DNA from: Flavobacteriales bacterium | Lineage (GTDB): Bacteria > Bacteroidota > Bacteroidia > Flavobacteriales > Schleiferiaceae | Assembly (NCBI GenBank): GCA_017795025.1 | Contig: CP051243.1 | Coordinates: 2,175,501 to 2,239,500 of the forward strand | Direction: 5' to 3' | DNA length: 64,000 bases | Shown here: piece by piece, positions 1 to 7,533 of the stretch | Numbering within the stretch: the stretch's first letter is position 1 | Layout: each line of letters begins with the position of its first letter | Position numbers and translations under genes: made by a program | The notes under the pieces: generated by a model | What the model was told of the DNA's origin: nothing | The model's input: the letters and a program-made list of their open reading frames with translations, nothing else | The model's database searches: none

Positions 1-1
1 T

Positions 2-1396
2 GCATTAGAAAGAGCTGCAGCTGAAAAAGCATCTGCCAAACCTTGGAATGAAAAGGCGAAGGAAGTTAAGCAGTTATCGGCTGACATGTTTAACTACATT
101 GCCGAATTAAAAGATACCTTAATTGGTGTTTCTGGTGGATGGGAAGACCCTGAAACTAAAACGACTCCAAAAGCTTTAGATGCCAAATCTAAACCTTTAA
201 ATTACCTGGTAACCGAACAAGGTCCTCAAAAAGCAACTGAGCTTAAAAGCAAGATTGAGGAATTCCGCTCTAGAATGATTGCTATTGCTGGTGAAGATGC
301 TACTATCAAGAGTAATATTGAAAGTGTCTTTAATACAGATAAGCAACAAGAAGGAGACAAAGAGGTTACTTGGGAATTAGCAACCTTTGGCGAATACCCG
401 CTAGGGGCTATGCTAACCTTCTTAACCGACTACCAGGCACGGGTGCGAAATTCAGAATCAGAAGTTCTTTCTTATCTAATTAAGAAAATTGATGCTGGTA
501 CGGTTAAGTTTAATGCTGTTAGCGCGCAAGTAATTGCTCCAAGCTCCTACATTACCCAGGGAGATGAATATGAAGCAGAGGTTTTCCTAGCTGCCTATGA
601 TGATACTCAAGACCCTCAAGTGGAGTTGGTTGATGAAAATGGTAATACCATTCCTGTAGATCGTATTGAAAATGGTCGCGCTTATGTTAAAATTCCTGCG
701 AATGGAGTTGGACAGAGAACTTGGGGTGGTAAAATTAAAATCCAGCAAACTGATGGTGAGAAAGTATATGATGTACCTCAAACCACCTATACAGTCGCTC
801 CTCAGAGTGTGGTGATTTCTCCTTCAAAAATGAATGTACTTTACCGCGGTGTAGACAATCCCCTGGAAATTGGTGTACCTGGAGTAGAACCATCTAAGGT
901 GAGAGTTAATGGGCCGGGGGTTCGTCAAGTAAAACCTGGCGAGTACTCAGCTGATGTGACCAACATTAAAGGAAGTAAGGAAATTACTATCTCAGTATCT
1001 GTAGTCGAAACAGCTGCAGATGGCACAGAAACCACTCGTCCTGCAGGTACAAAAACCTTCCGTATCAAAGGTCTTCCACCTGCAGTGGGTAATATCTACG
1101 GACGTAGCGAAAACCTTTTATTGTCAAAAAGTGCGGTAGCTAATTCCACCGTTAATGCCACATTTGAGGACTTTGTGTTCGACCTAGACCTAGTAGTTAC
1201 GCAGTTCGAACTCGCCATCCCGGGCTCACCTCCCGAGCGTGTAAATGGCAACAAAATTCCTTCTTCCGCAAAAATTAAAATTGAGAAGTTAAAGCCTGGT
1301 CAAACGGTTACCTTCCGTAACATCAAAGCCAAAGCAGTGGGTAATCCACGCGTTAAAGTAGAGCGTGTTGCCTCTATCTCTGTTGACGTAAACTAA
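2..1396 (+). CDS. gldM: Gliding motility/T9SS protein GldM, 5'-truncated
   Basis: C-terminal 464 residues of GldM; the frame is open to the left edge, so the start and the N-terminal membrane helix lie outside the window. In this family GldM forms, with GldL, the inner-membrane motor of the type IX secretion system, and its long periplasmic part reaches GldK/GldN at the outer membrane. The visible part is consistent with the periplasmic domains: a helical Ala/Lys/Glu-rich beginning, then beta-rich repeats with Gly-Pro turns typical of D2-D4. Full-length relatives are a little over 500 residues, so only a short N-terminal piece is missing. gldN follows after 12 bases, the canonical gldKLMN order. 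Identification is secure from content plus neighbour; residue-level domain borders are approximate. Confidence 0.93.
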   Translation, partial: ALERAAAEKASAKPWNEKAKEVKQLSADMFNYIAELKDTLIGVSGGWEDPETKTTPKALDAKSKPLNYLVTEQGPQKATELKSKIEEFRSRMIAIAGEDATIKSNIESVFNTDKQQEGDKEVTWELATFGEYPLGAMLTFLTDYQARVRNSESEVLSYLIKKIDAGTVKFNAVSAQVIAPSSYITQGDEYEAEVFLAAYDDTQDPQVELVDENGNTIPVDRIENGRAYVKIPANGVGQRTWGGKIKIQQTDGEKVYDVPQTTYTVAPQSVVISPSKMNVLYRGVDNPLEIGVPGVEPSKVRVNGPGVRQVKPGEYSADVTNIKGSKEITISVSVVETAADGTETTRPAGTKTFRIKGLPPAVGNIYGRSENLLLSKSAVANSTVNATFEDFVFDLDLVVTQFELAIPGSPPERVNGNKIPSSAKIKIEKLKPGQTVTFRNIKAKAVGNPRVKVERVASISVDVN

Positions 1397-1408
1397 AAAA
1401 GTATAATC

Positions 1409-2245
1409 ATGAAACGATTGATTTTTTGTCTCGGTCTTGTTGGACTCTATCTGATGCCTCAGTCTGCTGATGCACAGGTAATCAGTCCTTCCGATGACGG
1501 TATCATCCCAGATTCGCCTAAGCATTACCATAACAATATGGTATTCCCTTACCCTTATTTAAGAGAGGCGGATATGTTATGGTCTACCCGTCATTGGGAA
1601 CGCATTGATATGAGACAAAAGATGAACCTGCACCTCTACTATCCGGTACAAGCTATTCCGGATCGTAAGTCTCTTTACGATGTAGTAGTAGATGGTATCC
1701 TTAGCGAAGGAACTATTGTGGAGGTTTTTGCCGATGATCGTTTCGAAATTCCTTTAACCCCTGATCAAGTTCGTGGCTACGTACAAATGGTAGACACCCT
1801 GCGCGATCCTGATGACCCCTCCATCATCCTGCTAGTGGATACCATTAGTATCACTTCCAAGGATGTGAAGTTTTGGGAGGTTAAGTCTGACTGGTATTTC
1901 GATAAGCAACGTGGAGAAATGAAAAACCGCATTCTCGGTATTTCACCGGTTGTTGAAAATCCAAAGACCTTAGATCGCTACAACTTATTCTGGGTATGGT
2001 TCCCAGATGCGCGTTATGCTCTAGCTACGCATGTAGCCTTTAACGGTCATAACAACAGCGCACGCTTAACTTACGACCAAGTATTCCACCTTCGATTCTT
2101 CGATTCAGTTATCTTTAAAGAGGATAATGTTTATGATCGTCAGATTGAAGAATATAAGCGTAGTTCAGCTTTAGATCAGCTTCTAGAAGCAGAGCGGATT
2201 AAAAATAATCTGCGTAACCTAGAGGCAGAACTCTGGGAGTATTAA
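1409..2245 (+). CDS. gldN: Gliding motility/T9SS protein GldN
   Basis: 278-residue secreted GldN. The N-terminus is a signal peptide (hydrophobic stretch over about residues 3-18, then an Ala-Asp-Ala-Gln cleavage region). The mature protein carries the strongly conserved block of this family: PYLREADMLWSTRHWERID, the FADDRFEIPLTP segment and the DRYNLFWVWFPDARYAL segment. GldN forms a periplasmic ring with the lipoprotein GldK under the outer membrane and is required for T9SS export and gliding. It sits 12 bases after gldM and is followed by a strong hairpin terminator, so the gld operon ends here. The next gene is a close paralogue. Confidence 0.95.
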   Translation: MKRLIFCLGLVGLYLMPQSADAQVISPSDDGIIPDSPKHYHNNMVFPYPYLREADMLWSTRHWERIDMRQKMNLHLYYPVQAIPDRKSLYDVVVDGILSEGTIVEVFADDRFEIPLTPDQVRGYVQMVDTLRDPDDPSIILLVDTISITSKDVKFWEVKSDWYFDKQRGEMKNRILGISPVVENPKTLDRYNLFWVWFPDARYALATHVAFNGHNNSARLTYDQVFHLRFFDSVIFKEDNVYDRQIEEYKRSSALDQLLEAERIKNNLRNLEAELWEY

Positions 2246-2268
2246 ACTGTATTTCTCACAATTTTGAA

Positions 2269-2302
2269 AAGAGCCGTCTCAAACTATGAGGCGGCTTTTT
2301 TT
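2269..2302 (+). terminator. Intrinsic terminator after gldN
   Basis: Nine-base stem GCCGTCTCA / TGAGGCGGC (one G-T pair) with a five-base loop and a run of seven T directly after. It separates gldN from the gldN paralogue, which must therefore rely on read-through or its own promoter. Confidence 0.9.
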
Positions 2303-2350
2303 ATTCCCTTACCTCATAATTCCTTACATTCCTAATACTAAATCTCATTC

Positions 2351-3175
2351 ATGTCTAAGCTCCAAATTTTTGGCATTCTACTTATCGCTTGCCTTTTGCC
2401 TTTTGGAGGAAGTGGACAAACCTTAGATCCCGATCAAGGAGTAGAACCGGACGAACCACCCGAGAATCCAGTCTTCCCTTATCCCTATCTAAGGGAGGCC
2501 GACCTCCTTTGGTCTACCCGTCATTGGGAGCGAATCGATGTTCGGGAAAAGTTCAACTTACATCTCTTCTATCCCCTACAAGCTATACCAAGGCGAAAGT
2601 CTCTTTTTGATGTGATTGTAGATGGAATTCTCCTCGAGGAAACCATACTAGAAGTTTTTGCGGATGATCGATTTGAAATTCCTTTAAGTCCTAATCAAGT
2701 ACGTGCTTATGTGCAGATGGTAGATACCTTAAGAGACCCCGACGACCCTTCTATAATCTTATTGGTCGATACCATTCGGATTACCTCCAAGGATGTCATT
2801 TATTGGGAAGTAAAGTCGGACTGGTACTTCGATAAACAAAGAGGCGAAATGAAGAACCGTATTCTAGGTCTCTCCCCTGTGGTCGAGAATCCCAAAACCT
2901 TAGACCGCTACAACCTCTTTTGGGTTTGGTATCCCGACGCACGGTTTGCCTTAAATAATCAACTTGCTTACAATAAAGGCAATACGAATATGCGATTAAG
3001 CTATGATCAGGTTTTCCTGCTGCGTTTATTCGACTCGGTTATCATCAAGGAAGATAATGTTTACGACCGCACCATTGAAGAGTACAAACGTAGCACTGCC
3101 CTCGAACAACTTTTAGAAGCGGAACGAATTAAAAACAATCTACGCAATTTAGAGGCCGAACTCTGGGAGTACTGA
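2351..3175 (+). CDS. gldO: GldN paralogue (GldO-type)
   Basis: 274-residue second GldN family protein, very similar to the upstream gldN over the whole mature part, including the PYLREADLLWSTRHWERID block, the FADDRFEIPL block and an almost identical C-terminus (EAERIKNNLRNLEAELWEY). The signal peptides and the first mature residues differ. Flavobacterium johnsoniae has an adjacent gldN/gldO pair with partly redundant roles in T9SS, and this arrangement matches. It lies behind a terminator, so expression may be independent of the gld operon. The symbol gldO is given by analogy of position; orthology to the F. johnsoniae gene, rather than a lineage-specific duplication, cannot be shown here. 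Confidence 0.85.
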   Translation: MSKLQIFGILLIACLLPFGGSGQTLDPDQGVEPDEPPENPVFPYPYLREADLLWSTRHWERIDVREKFNLHLFYPLQAIPRRKSLFDVIVDGILLEETILEVFADDRFEIPLSPNQVRAYVQMVDTLRDPDDPSIILLVDTIRITSKDVIYWEVKSDWYFDKQRGEMKNRILGLSPVVENPKTLDRYNLFWVWYPDARFALNNQLAYNKGNTNMRLSYDQVFLLRLFDSVIIKEDNVYDRTIEEYKRSTALEQLLEAERIKNNLRNLEAELWEY

Positions 3176-3409
3176 TTTGAAAGACTTCCATAATTAACGA
3201 ACCAAAAGCTTTACTCCCTGATAAGTCCCTCTAGGCCCAAACCCGTCAATAACCTCTTGTCGATAGATTTCAACGCCTCCTTAAGCTCCGGATAATGGAT
3301 GAATTGCTTGGTGCACATTTAATAACTCTCCTACGCTGCGATATAATACCCTGAATCCCCAAGCGTTAATAATTCTATCAGTTGATAGCCCCCACCATAC
3401 TGAGCAGTA
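3176..3409. other. Intergenic gap, possible decayed minus-strand ORF
   Basis: 234 bases without a supported gene. On the minus strand one frame reads as protein-like sequence from about 3406 to a stop at 3194-3196, interrupted by a single TAA near 3280. It may be the relic of a lost gene, but other frames are also partly open, so the case is weak. No terminator with a T-run follows the gldN paralogue. Confidence 0.25.
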
Positions 3410-3826
3410 ATGAGCAAAAAGCAAAACAGCATGGCGGTAAAATATCGAATCACAGAACGCAGGGACCTCCTAGATCCTAGCAAACCCAATAAATATTATG
3501 CTTACCTCGTAAACGCGGATGTTGTCGACTTAAAAACCATCTCCGCGGCAATGAGCGATGGGAGCACTTTAAGAGAAGCGGATATTTATGCGGTTCTGAT
3601 TGGCTTGGTGAACACCATTCAAGTGGAGCTCGAAAAGGGCAACCAAGTAAATCTTGGCGACTTAGGATCCTTCTACCTCTCCATTAATTCCAAGGGGGAA
3701 CTAAAGCCCGAAGACGTAAAACCCCAATCTATCCAAAGGGTTAAATTATTGTATCGTCCAAAGTCGAAGATGAAGCGTTTTCTAAAATCACTTTCATTTA
3801 AAAAAGACCCTAAATCCAAGGGCTAA
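3410..3826 (+). CDS. HU family DNA-binding protein (HU-HIG type)
   Basis: 138-residue small basic protein of the Bacteroidota HU-like group. Members start with an MAVKY motif, carry an extended N-terminal strand region and then the HU fold: helices (DGSTLREADIYAVLIGLVNTI), the conserved turn NQVNLGDLGSFYLSI, a DNA-binding arm region and a basic tail rich in Lys. The family probably binds DNA as a dimer and helps compact or bend the chromosome. Two starts are possible, ATG at 3410 or ATG at 3431 (MAVKY); the second matches the family better. The gene stands alone; the repeat block at 3967-4072 lies downstream. The specific role is unknown. Confidence 0.82.
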   Translation: MSKKQNSMAVKYRITERRDLLDPSKPNKYYAYLVNADVVDLKTISAAMSDGSTLREADIYAVLIGLVNTIQVELEKGNQVNLGDLGSFYLSINSKGELKPEDVKPQSIQRVKLLYRPKSKMKRFLKSLSFKKDPKSKG

Positions 3827-3966
3827 TTTCCTCAAGTCCTCTCTTCTAGTGCCCTAATAAAATGCCCAAATCCTTGGCGCTCTGCTTAAATTAACCCTCC
3901 GCTCTCCGCCTAGATTTCACGCACTGGAAAAGAATTCTGCAAGTAAATCATAAGGCTTCTCCTTTT

Positions 3967-4072
3967 AAAGCATTGGGGCGCTTTAATCAAAGTAATAAGA
4001 CGCTTTGCTTCTTGTAAAGGCTTGTTTTACCAAAAGCATTAGGATACTTTCTATAAAGCATTGAGACGCTTT
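3967..4072. repeat. Three copies of an 18-bp imperfect inverted repeat
   Basis: Copies at 3967-3984, 4033-4050 and 4055-4072 share the pattern AAAGCATT followed by four variable bases and a CGCTTT-like or TACTTT end, so each is itself a short palindrome (AAAGC...GCTTT). A half copy (AGACGCTTT) lies at about 3998-4007. The spacing between full copies is uneven (48 and 4 bases). They could be protein-binding sites or small hairpins ahead of the oxidoreductase gene. Confidence 0.6.
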
Positions 4073-4125
4073 TATTCGAGAATCCTGATGTCTCCTTCAT
4101 AACCAAGGTTATTTGACCTATTGGC

Positions 4126-4133
4126 TACCTTTA
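4126..4133 (+). promoter_or_regulatory. Putative -7 box (TACCTTTA)
   Basis: Near match to the Bacteroidota -7 consensus TAnnTTTG, ending five bases before ATG 4139. If used, the transcript would be almost leaderless. No clear -33 element was found at the usual distance. Confidence 0.4.
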
Positions 4134-4138
4134 GCCCC

Positions 4139-5146
4139 ATGAAAGAGGAGCTCTATATCATTGGACAAGGATTAGCCGGAACCATGCTAAGTATACGGCT
4201 TTGGCAAGACCAAATTCCTTTTAAAGTTATCGATGAACCTAGTCTGTCTCAATCCTCTCGAATCGCTGCTGGCTTAGCAAACCCTGTAGTTTTAAAACGC
4301 CAAAAGTGGGTGGCCGATGCCGAGCTTTACATGGAAGAAGCTCCTCGGTTCTACCCAGAGATGGAAGAATTGCTGCAAACGAAATTCTATCACCCCGTGC
4401 GACTGGAACATATTTTCCATAAGGCAGGAGAAGTAAACGACTGGCAGAGTAATGGGGAAAAACCACATTTAAAAAATCACCTCGGTCCAATTTTTAATGA
4501 CGCCTTACCAAGCATTACCGCACCGCATGGTCGTGGGCAGGTCAAGGGAATATTTTGGTTAGATACCGTGGCATTCATCGAAAGTTGGAAATCCTTCTTG
4601 CGTAAGCATGATTTACTTATCGAGCAAAAGTGGACTGCAGACACTTTAGGGGAAAACAGCACCAAGATTTTTTGCAACGGTCAACTCTTACGAGCCAGTC
4701 ATCCCCATTTGGCTGATGCTTTTAGTCCCACCAAGGGAGAGGTAATGCTAATTGAGGCCAGCTCCCTACCCGAAGACCGGATCTTACATGCCGGAGTATT
4801 TTGCCTTCCACTTGGAAACAAAATCTTTAAGGTAGGAGCCACCTATAGTCATCGAGAATTAAATCAAGAAACAACCGCAAATGGATTAGATTTCTTGAAG
4901 ACAAAATTGGAAGCCTTCTACACTGGGGAGTACCGTGTGATAGAACAATTAGCTGGCCTTCGCCCCAATATTAAAGATCGTAAACCTTTAATGGGCCGCA
5001 TCAGCGCAAGCGATTGGACTTTTAATGGCTTTGGTTCGCGTGGCGTTTTGATGGGCCCCTATCTAAGTCAGCACTTTTGTAATCACCTGCTTAATGGTGA
5101 AGCCCTCTCCCCGCAATGGGACCTTAACCGATTTACTTCAAGCTAG
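4139..5146 (+). CDS. FAD-dependent oxidoreductase (DAO family)
   Basis: 335-residue flavoprotein. The dinucleotide-binding motif is at the N-terminus (IIGQGLAGTMLSIRL, residues about 5-19), followed by an Arg-containing segment after strand two (SSRIAAGLANP) as in D-amino-acid oxidase/glycine oxidase-like enzymes. Near the C-terminus RPNIKDRKPLMGRI and FNGFGSRGVLMGPYLSQ match the second FAD-contact region of this superfamily. It resembles the oxidase half of MnmC without the methyltransferase domain, so an amine or amino-acid substrate is possible but unproven. I chose ATG 4139 over a TTG 18 bases upstream because the protein then begins right at the Rossmann strand and a -7 box sits between the two. 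Its end overlaps the convergent DUF983 gene by 14 bases. Confidence 0.82.
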   Translation: MKEELYIIGQGLAGTMLSIRLWQDQIPFKVIDEPSLSQSSRIAAGLANPVVLKRQKWVADAELYMEEAPRFYPEMEELLQTKFYHPVRLEHIFHKAGEVNDWQSNGEKPHLKNHLGPIFNDALPSITAPHGRGQVKGIFWLDTVAFIESWKSFLRKHDLLIEQKWTADTLGENSTKIFCNGQLLRASHPHLADAFSPTKGEVMLIEASSLPEDRILHAGVFCLPLGNKIFKVGATYSHRELNQETTANGLDFLKTKLEAFYTGEYRVIEQLAGLRPNIKDRKPLMGRISASDWTFNGFGSRGVLMGPYLSQHFCNHLLNGEALSPQWDLNRFTSS

Positions 5147-5531
5147 GCCCCCTTCGTTCGGGGTCGTACTTAACAAATAAGTTGAGCCAAGTGATTCTGG
5201 ATAATCGCAAGACCAATGGCGCCAAAACCAGAACTACCACCGTAAGAGCAATAATTATATCGGTGATTTCGGGCTCATAAATCAAATTCATTATGATATA
5301 GGTGGCCACGAACAAAGCCACCGAATAGCCATAGCTCACATACATCGCCCCATAAAAGAAGGAGGGCTCTATCTCATAGCGCAGGCCGCAATGCGGGCAG
5401 GTTTCATGCATCTTGAAAAGCTTGCCAAATTTATAGGGGTTCTTTTCTTCAAAAACCGCCCCTTCTTGGCAGCGTGGACACTTAAACTTAAAAATGCTGT
5501 GCAACTTCGTGCCTTTTGAAAATATGGACAT
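5133..5531 (-). CDS. DUF983 membrane protein
   Basis: 132-residue protein of the DUF983 family. A zinc-ribbon-like pair, CPRC near residue 19 and CPHC near residue 45, is followed by FFYGAMYVSYGYSVALF and two or three hydrophobic segments in the second half, giving a small inner-membrane protein with a cytosolic metal-binding head. The function of the family is not established; in other phyla some members lie near cytochrome oxidase genes, but nothing here supports that link. It is convergent with the oxidoreductase and divergent from the ABC-F gene, with only 23 bases to that start. Confidence 0.85.
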   Translation of the reverse strand: MSIFSKGTKLHSIFKFKCPRCQEGAVFEEKNPYKFGKLFKMHETCPHCGLRYEIEPSFFYGAMYVSYGYSVALFVATYIIMNLIYEPEITDIIIALTVVVLVLAPLVLRLSRITWLNLFVKYDPERRGPSLK

Positions 5532-5542
5532 AAACTAAAAAC

Positions 5543-5550
5543 TATTTTTG
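5543..5550 (+). promoter_or_regulatory. Putative -7 box TATTTTTG for the ABC-F gene
   Basis: Full match to TAnnTTTG, ending four bases before ATG 5555, which predicts a leaderless or near-leaderless transcript. No good -33 TTTG at the expected 19-21 base distance. Confidence 0.55.
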
Positions 5551-5554
5551 CCCC

Positions 5555-7510
5555 ATGCTTGGGATCAATAAACTCTCTTTACAACTTAACGACCGAATGC
5601 TTTTTGATGGGATTTCCTTTTTGGTAAACCCCGGGGAAAAGCTAGGCCTTGTCGGTAGCAATGGGGCTGGTAAATCAACCCTCTTAAAAACTATTGCCGG
5701 TGAAGCTACCGTCGACTCTGGGGATATCTCCAAACCCAAAGATTTTGCCATTGGCTATTTGCCGCAGGAGTTACCTCTTCACGACGGAAAAACCGTTTGG
5801 GAAGAAGCGGAATCTTCACTCAGCGAAATTAAGCATCTGCAAACAGCTATTGATGACTTAAATCACCAATTAGCCACGCGGGAAGACTACGAAAGTGATA
5901 GCTATTTAAAACTAATTGAAGACCTCAACCACTACACCGAGCGATTCAATTTGGTGGGCGGATACACCTATCATGCCGATTTAGAGAAAATTCTGCAGGG
6001 TTTAGGCTTCAAAGCCGAGGATTTCCACCGTCAAACTAGAGAATTTAGTGGGGGCTGGCGTATGCGGATAGAATTGGCCAAGCTACTCCTAGCCAAGCAT
6101 GATGTACTCTTACTGGATGAGCCGACCAACCACCTGGATATCCACTCCATTATATGGCTCGAAAGCTTTTTAAAGGAATATGAAGGGGCCATAATCATGG
6201 TCTCCCACGATAGAACCTTCCTCGATAACATTACCAAGCGCACCGTGGAAATCGTGAATGGCAAGGTGTACGACTATCCAGTGCCTTATTCTAAGTTTTT
6301 AGCCTTCCGCGAGGAGCGCCGCACCTTGCAAATGCAAGAACAAAAGAATCAGGAAAAAGAAATTAAGCATACCGAAGAGCTGATTGAGCGCTTTCGCTAC
6401 AAGGCCTCTAAAGCGGCATTTGCCCAAAGTCTCATCAAGAAGCTCGAAAAAATGGAGCGTATTGAAATTGACGACGATGACAGCCGTAAAATCAATTTTC
6501 GCTTCCCACCGGCACCGCGCTCCGGAAAGGTGGTGATCAAAGCCGAAAACCTAGCCAAATCGTATGGCGACAAGCAAATATTCGCCAAGGTAAACCTTGA
6601 AGTGAATCGAGGCGAACGCATTGCCTTTGTAGGACAGAATGGTCAAGGGAAATCGACCTTAGTAAAGGTGATTGCCGATAGCTTAGATCATGATGGGCTA
6701 ATCGAACTTGGCCATAATGTCGAGTTTGGATACTACGCTCAGGAGCAAGCGAAAACCTTGGAGGGCGATAAAACCCTATTAGAAACCATCGAAGATGCCG
6801 CGCCAGAAGACCTTCGCAAAAAGGCCAGGGACTTCCTTGGTGCCTTTTTATTTAGTGGTGAGGATGTTGACAAAAAGGTAAAGGTCCTTTCAGGTGGAGA
6901 GAAAGGTCGCTTGGCACTCTGCAAATTACTCTTATTTCCTCATAACCTGCTCATCATGGATGAGCCCACCAATCACCTCGATTTAAAGAGTAAGGAGATG
7001 CTTAAGAACGCCCTCCTACAATACGATGGCACTTTAGTGGTCGTATCGCATGATCGTCACTTTTTACAAGGCTTGGCCGATAAAATCTTCGAGTTCCGTG
7101 ATGGGAAGGTGCGCGAATTCCTAGGCAATATCGACGAATACCTCGAGGCCCGAAAGTTGGACGACTTCCGACAATTAGAGAAAACCAAAACCGAGGAAGA
7201 GGCAAAGCCAAAAGCGGAAAAGTCCGATAACTCGGGATTAAGCTATAATGAGCGGAAGCAACTGGATAAGGACATCCGGAAAGCCGAAAGAGAGGTGAAA
7301 TCCCTTGAGCAGTCCATTGAAAAAGAAGAGACTAAAATTGAGGAAATCGACAGCAAGCTTCACGACCCTGAACAGTTTAAAGAGCTGAGCAAGGAAGCGG
7401 ATTTCTACGAAAAATATGAAGCCCGGAAAGTCCAGTTAGAAAAGCTCATGCGCGATTGGGAAAAAGCCCAGGAGCATTTATTAACGCTGGAGGCTAAAAA
7501 GGAGGCCTAG
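5555..7510 (+). CDS. ABC-F family ATPase (translation factor type)
   Basis: 651-residue soluble tandem ATPase. Walker A motifs are GSNGAGKST (about residue 34) and GQNGQGKST (about 358); signature motifs are FSGGWRMR and LSGGEKGR; Walker B/EPTNHLD motifs follow each. The linker between the two domains is rich in Lys/Glu, and a C-terminal coiled coil (about residues 560-650) is like that of Uup/YfmR-type members. There are no membrane segments, so it is not a transporter. ABC-F proteins bind the ribosome E site and relieve stalls or, in some lineages, protect against antibiotics; which applies here cannot be read from sequence. The gene starts with a -7 box directly before the ATG and ends convergent to the hydrolase gene. 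Confidence 0.92.
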   Translation: MLGINKLSLQLNDRMLFDGISFLVNPGEKLGLVGSNGAGKSTLLKTIAGEATVDSGDISKPKDFAIGYLPQELPLHDGKTVWEEAESSLSEIKHLQTAIDDLNHQLATREDYESDSYLKLIEDLNHYTERFNLVGGYTYHADLEKILQGLGFKAEDFHRQTREFSGGWRMRIELAKLLLAKHDVLLLDEPTNHLDIHSIIWLESFLKEYEGAIIMVSHDRTFLDNITKRTVEIVNGKVYDYPVPYSKFLAFREERRTLQMQEQKNQEKEIKHTEELIERFRYKASKAAFAQSLIKKLEKMERIEIDDDDSRKINFRFPPAPRSGKVVIKAENLAKSYGDKQIFAKVNLEVNRGERIAFVGQNGQGKSTLVKVIADSLDHDGLIELGHNVEFGYYAQEQAKTLEGDKTLLETIEDAAPEDLRKKARDFLGAFLFSGEDVDKKVKVLSGGEKGRLALCKLLLFPHNLLIMDEPTNHLDLKSKEMLKNALLQYDGTLVVVSHDRHFLQGLADKIFEFRDGKVREFLGNIDEYLEARKLDDFRQLEKTKTEEEAKPKAEKSDNSGLSYNERKQLDKDIRKAEREVKSLEQSIEKEETKIEEIDSKLHDPEQFKELSKEADFYEKYEARKVQLEKLMRDWEKAQEHLLTLEAKKEA

Positions 7511-7533
7511 CCAAACGATTTAACCTTAAGCCC

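Larger units (their letters stand above)
3827..4138. other. Intergenic region carrying inverted-repeat block
   Basis: 312 bases with no plausible gene. The second half holds three imperfect copies of an 18-base inverted repeat (listed separately) and a promoter-like box just before the next gene. The first 130 bases show nothing recognisable. Confidence 0.6.
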
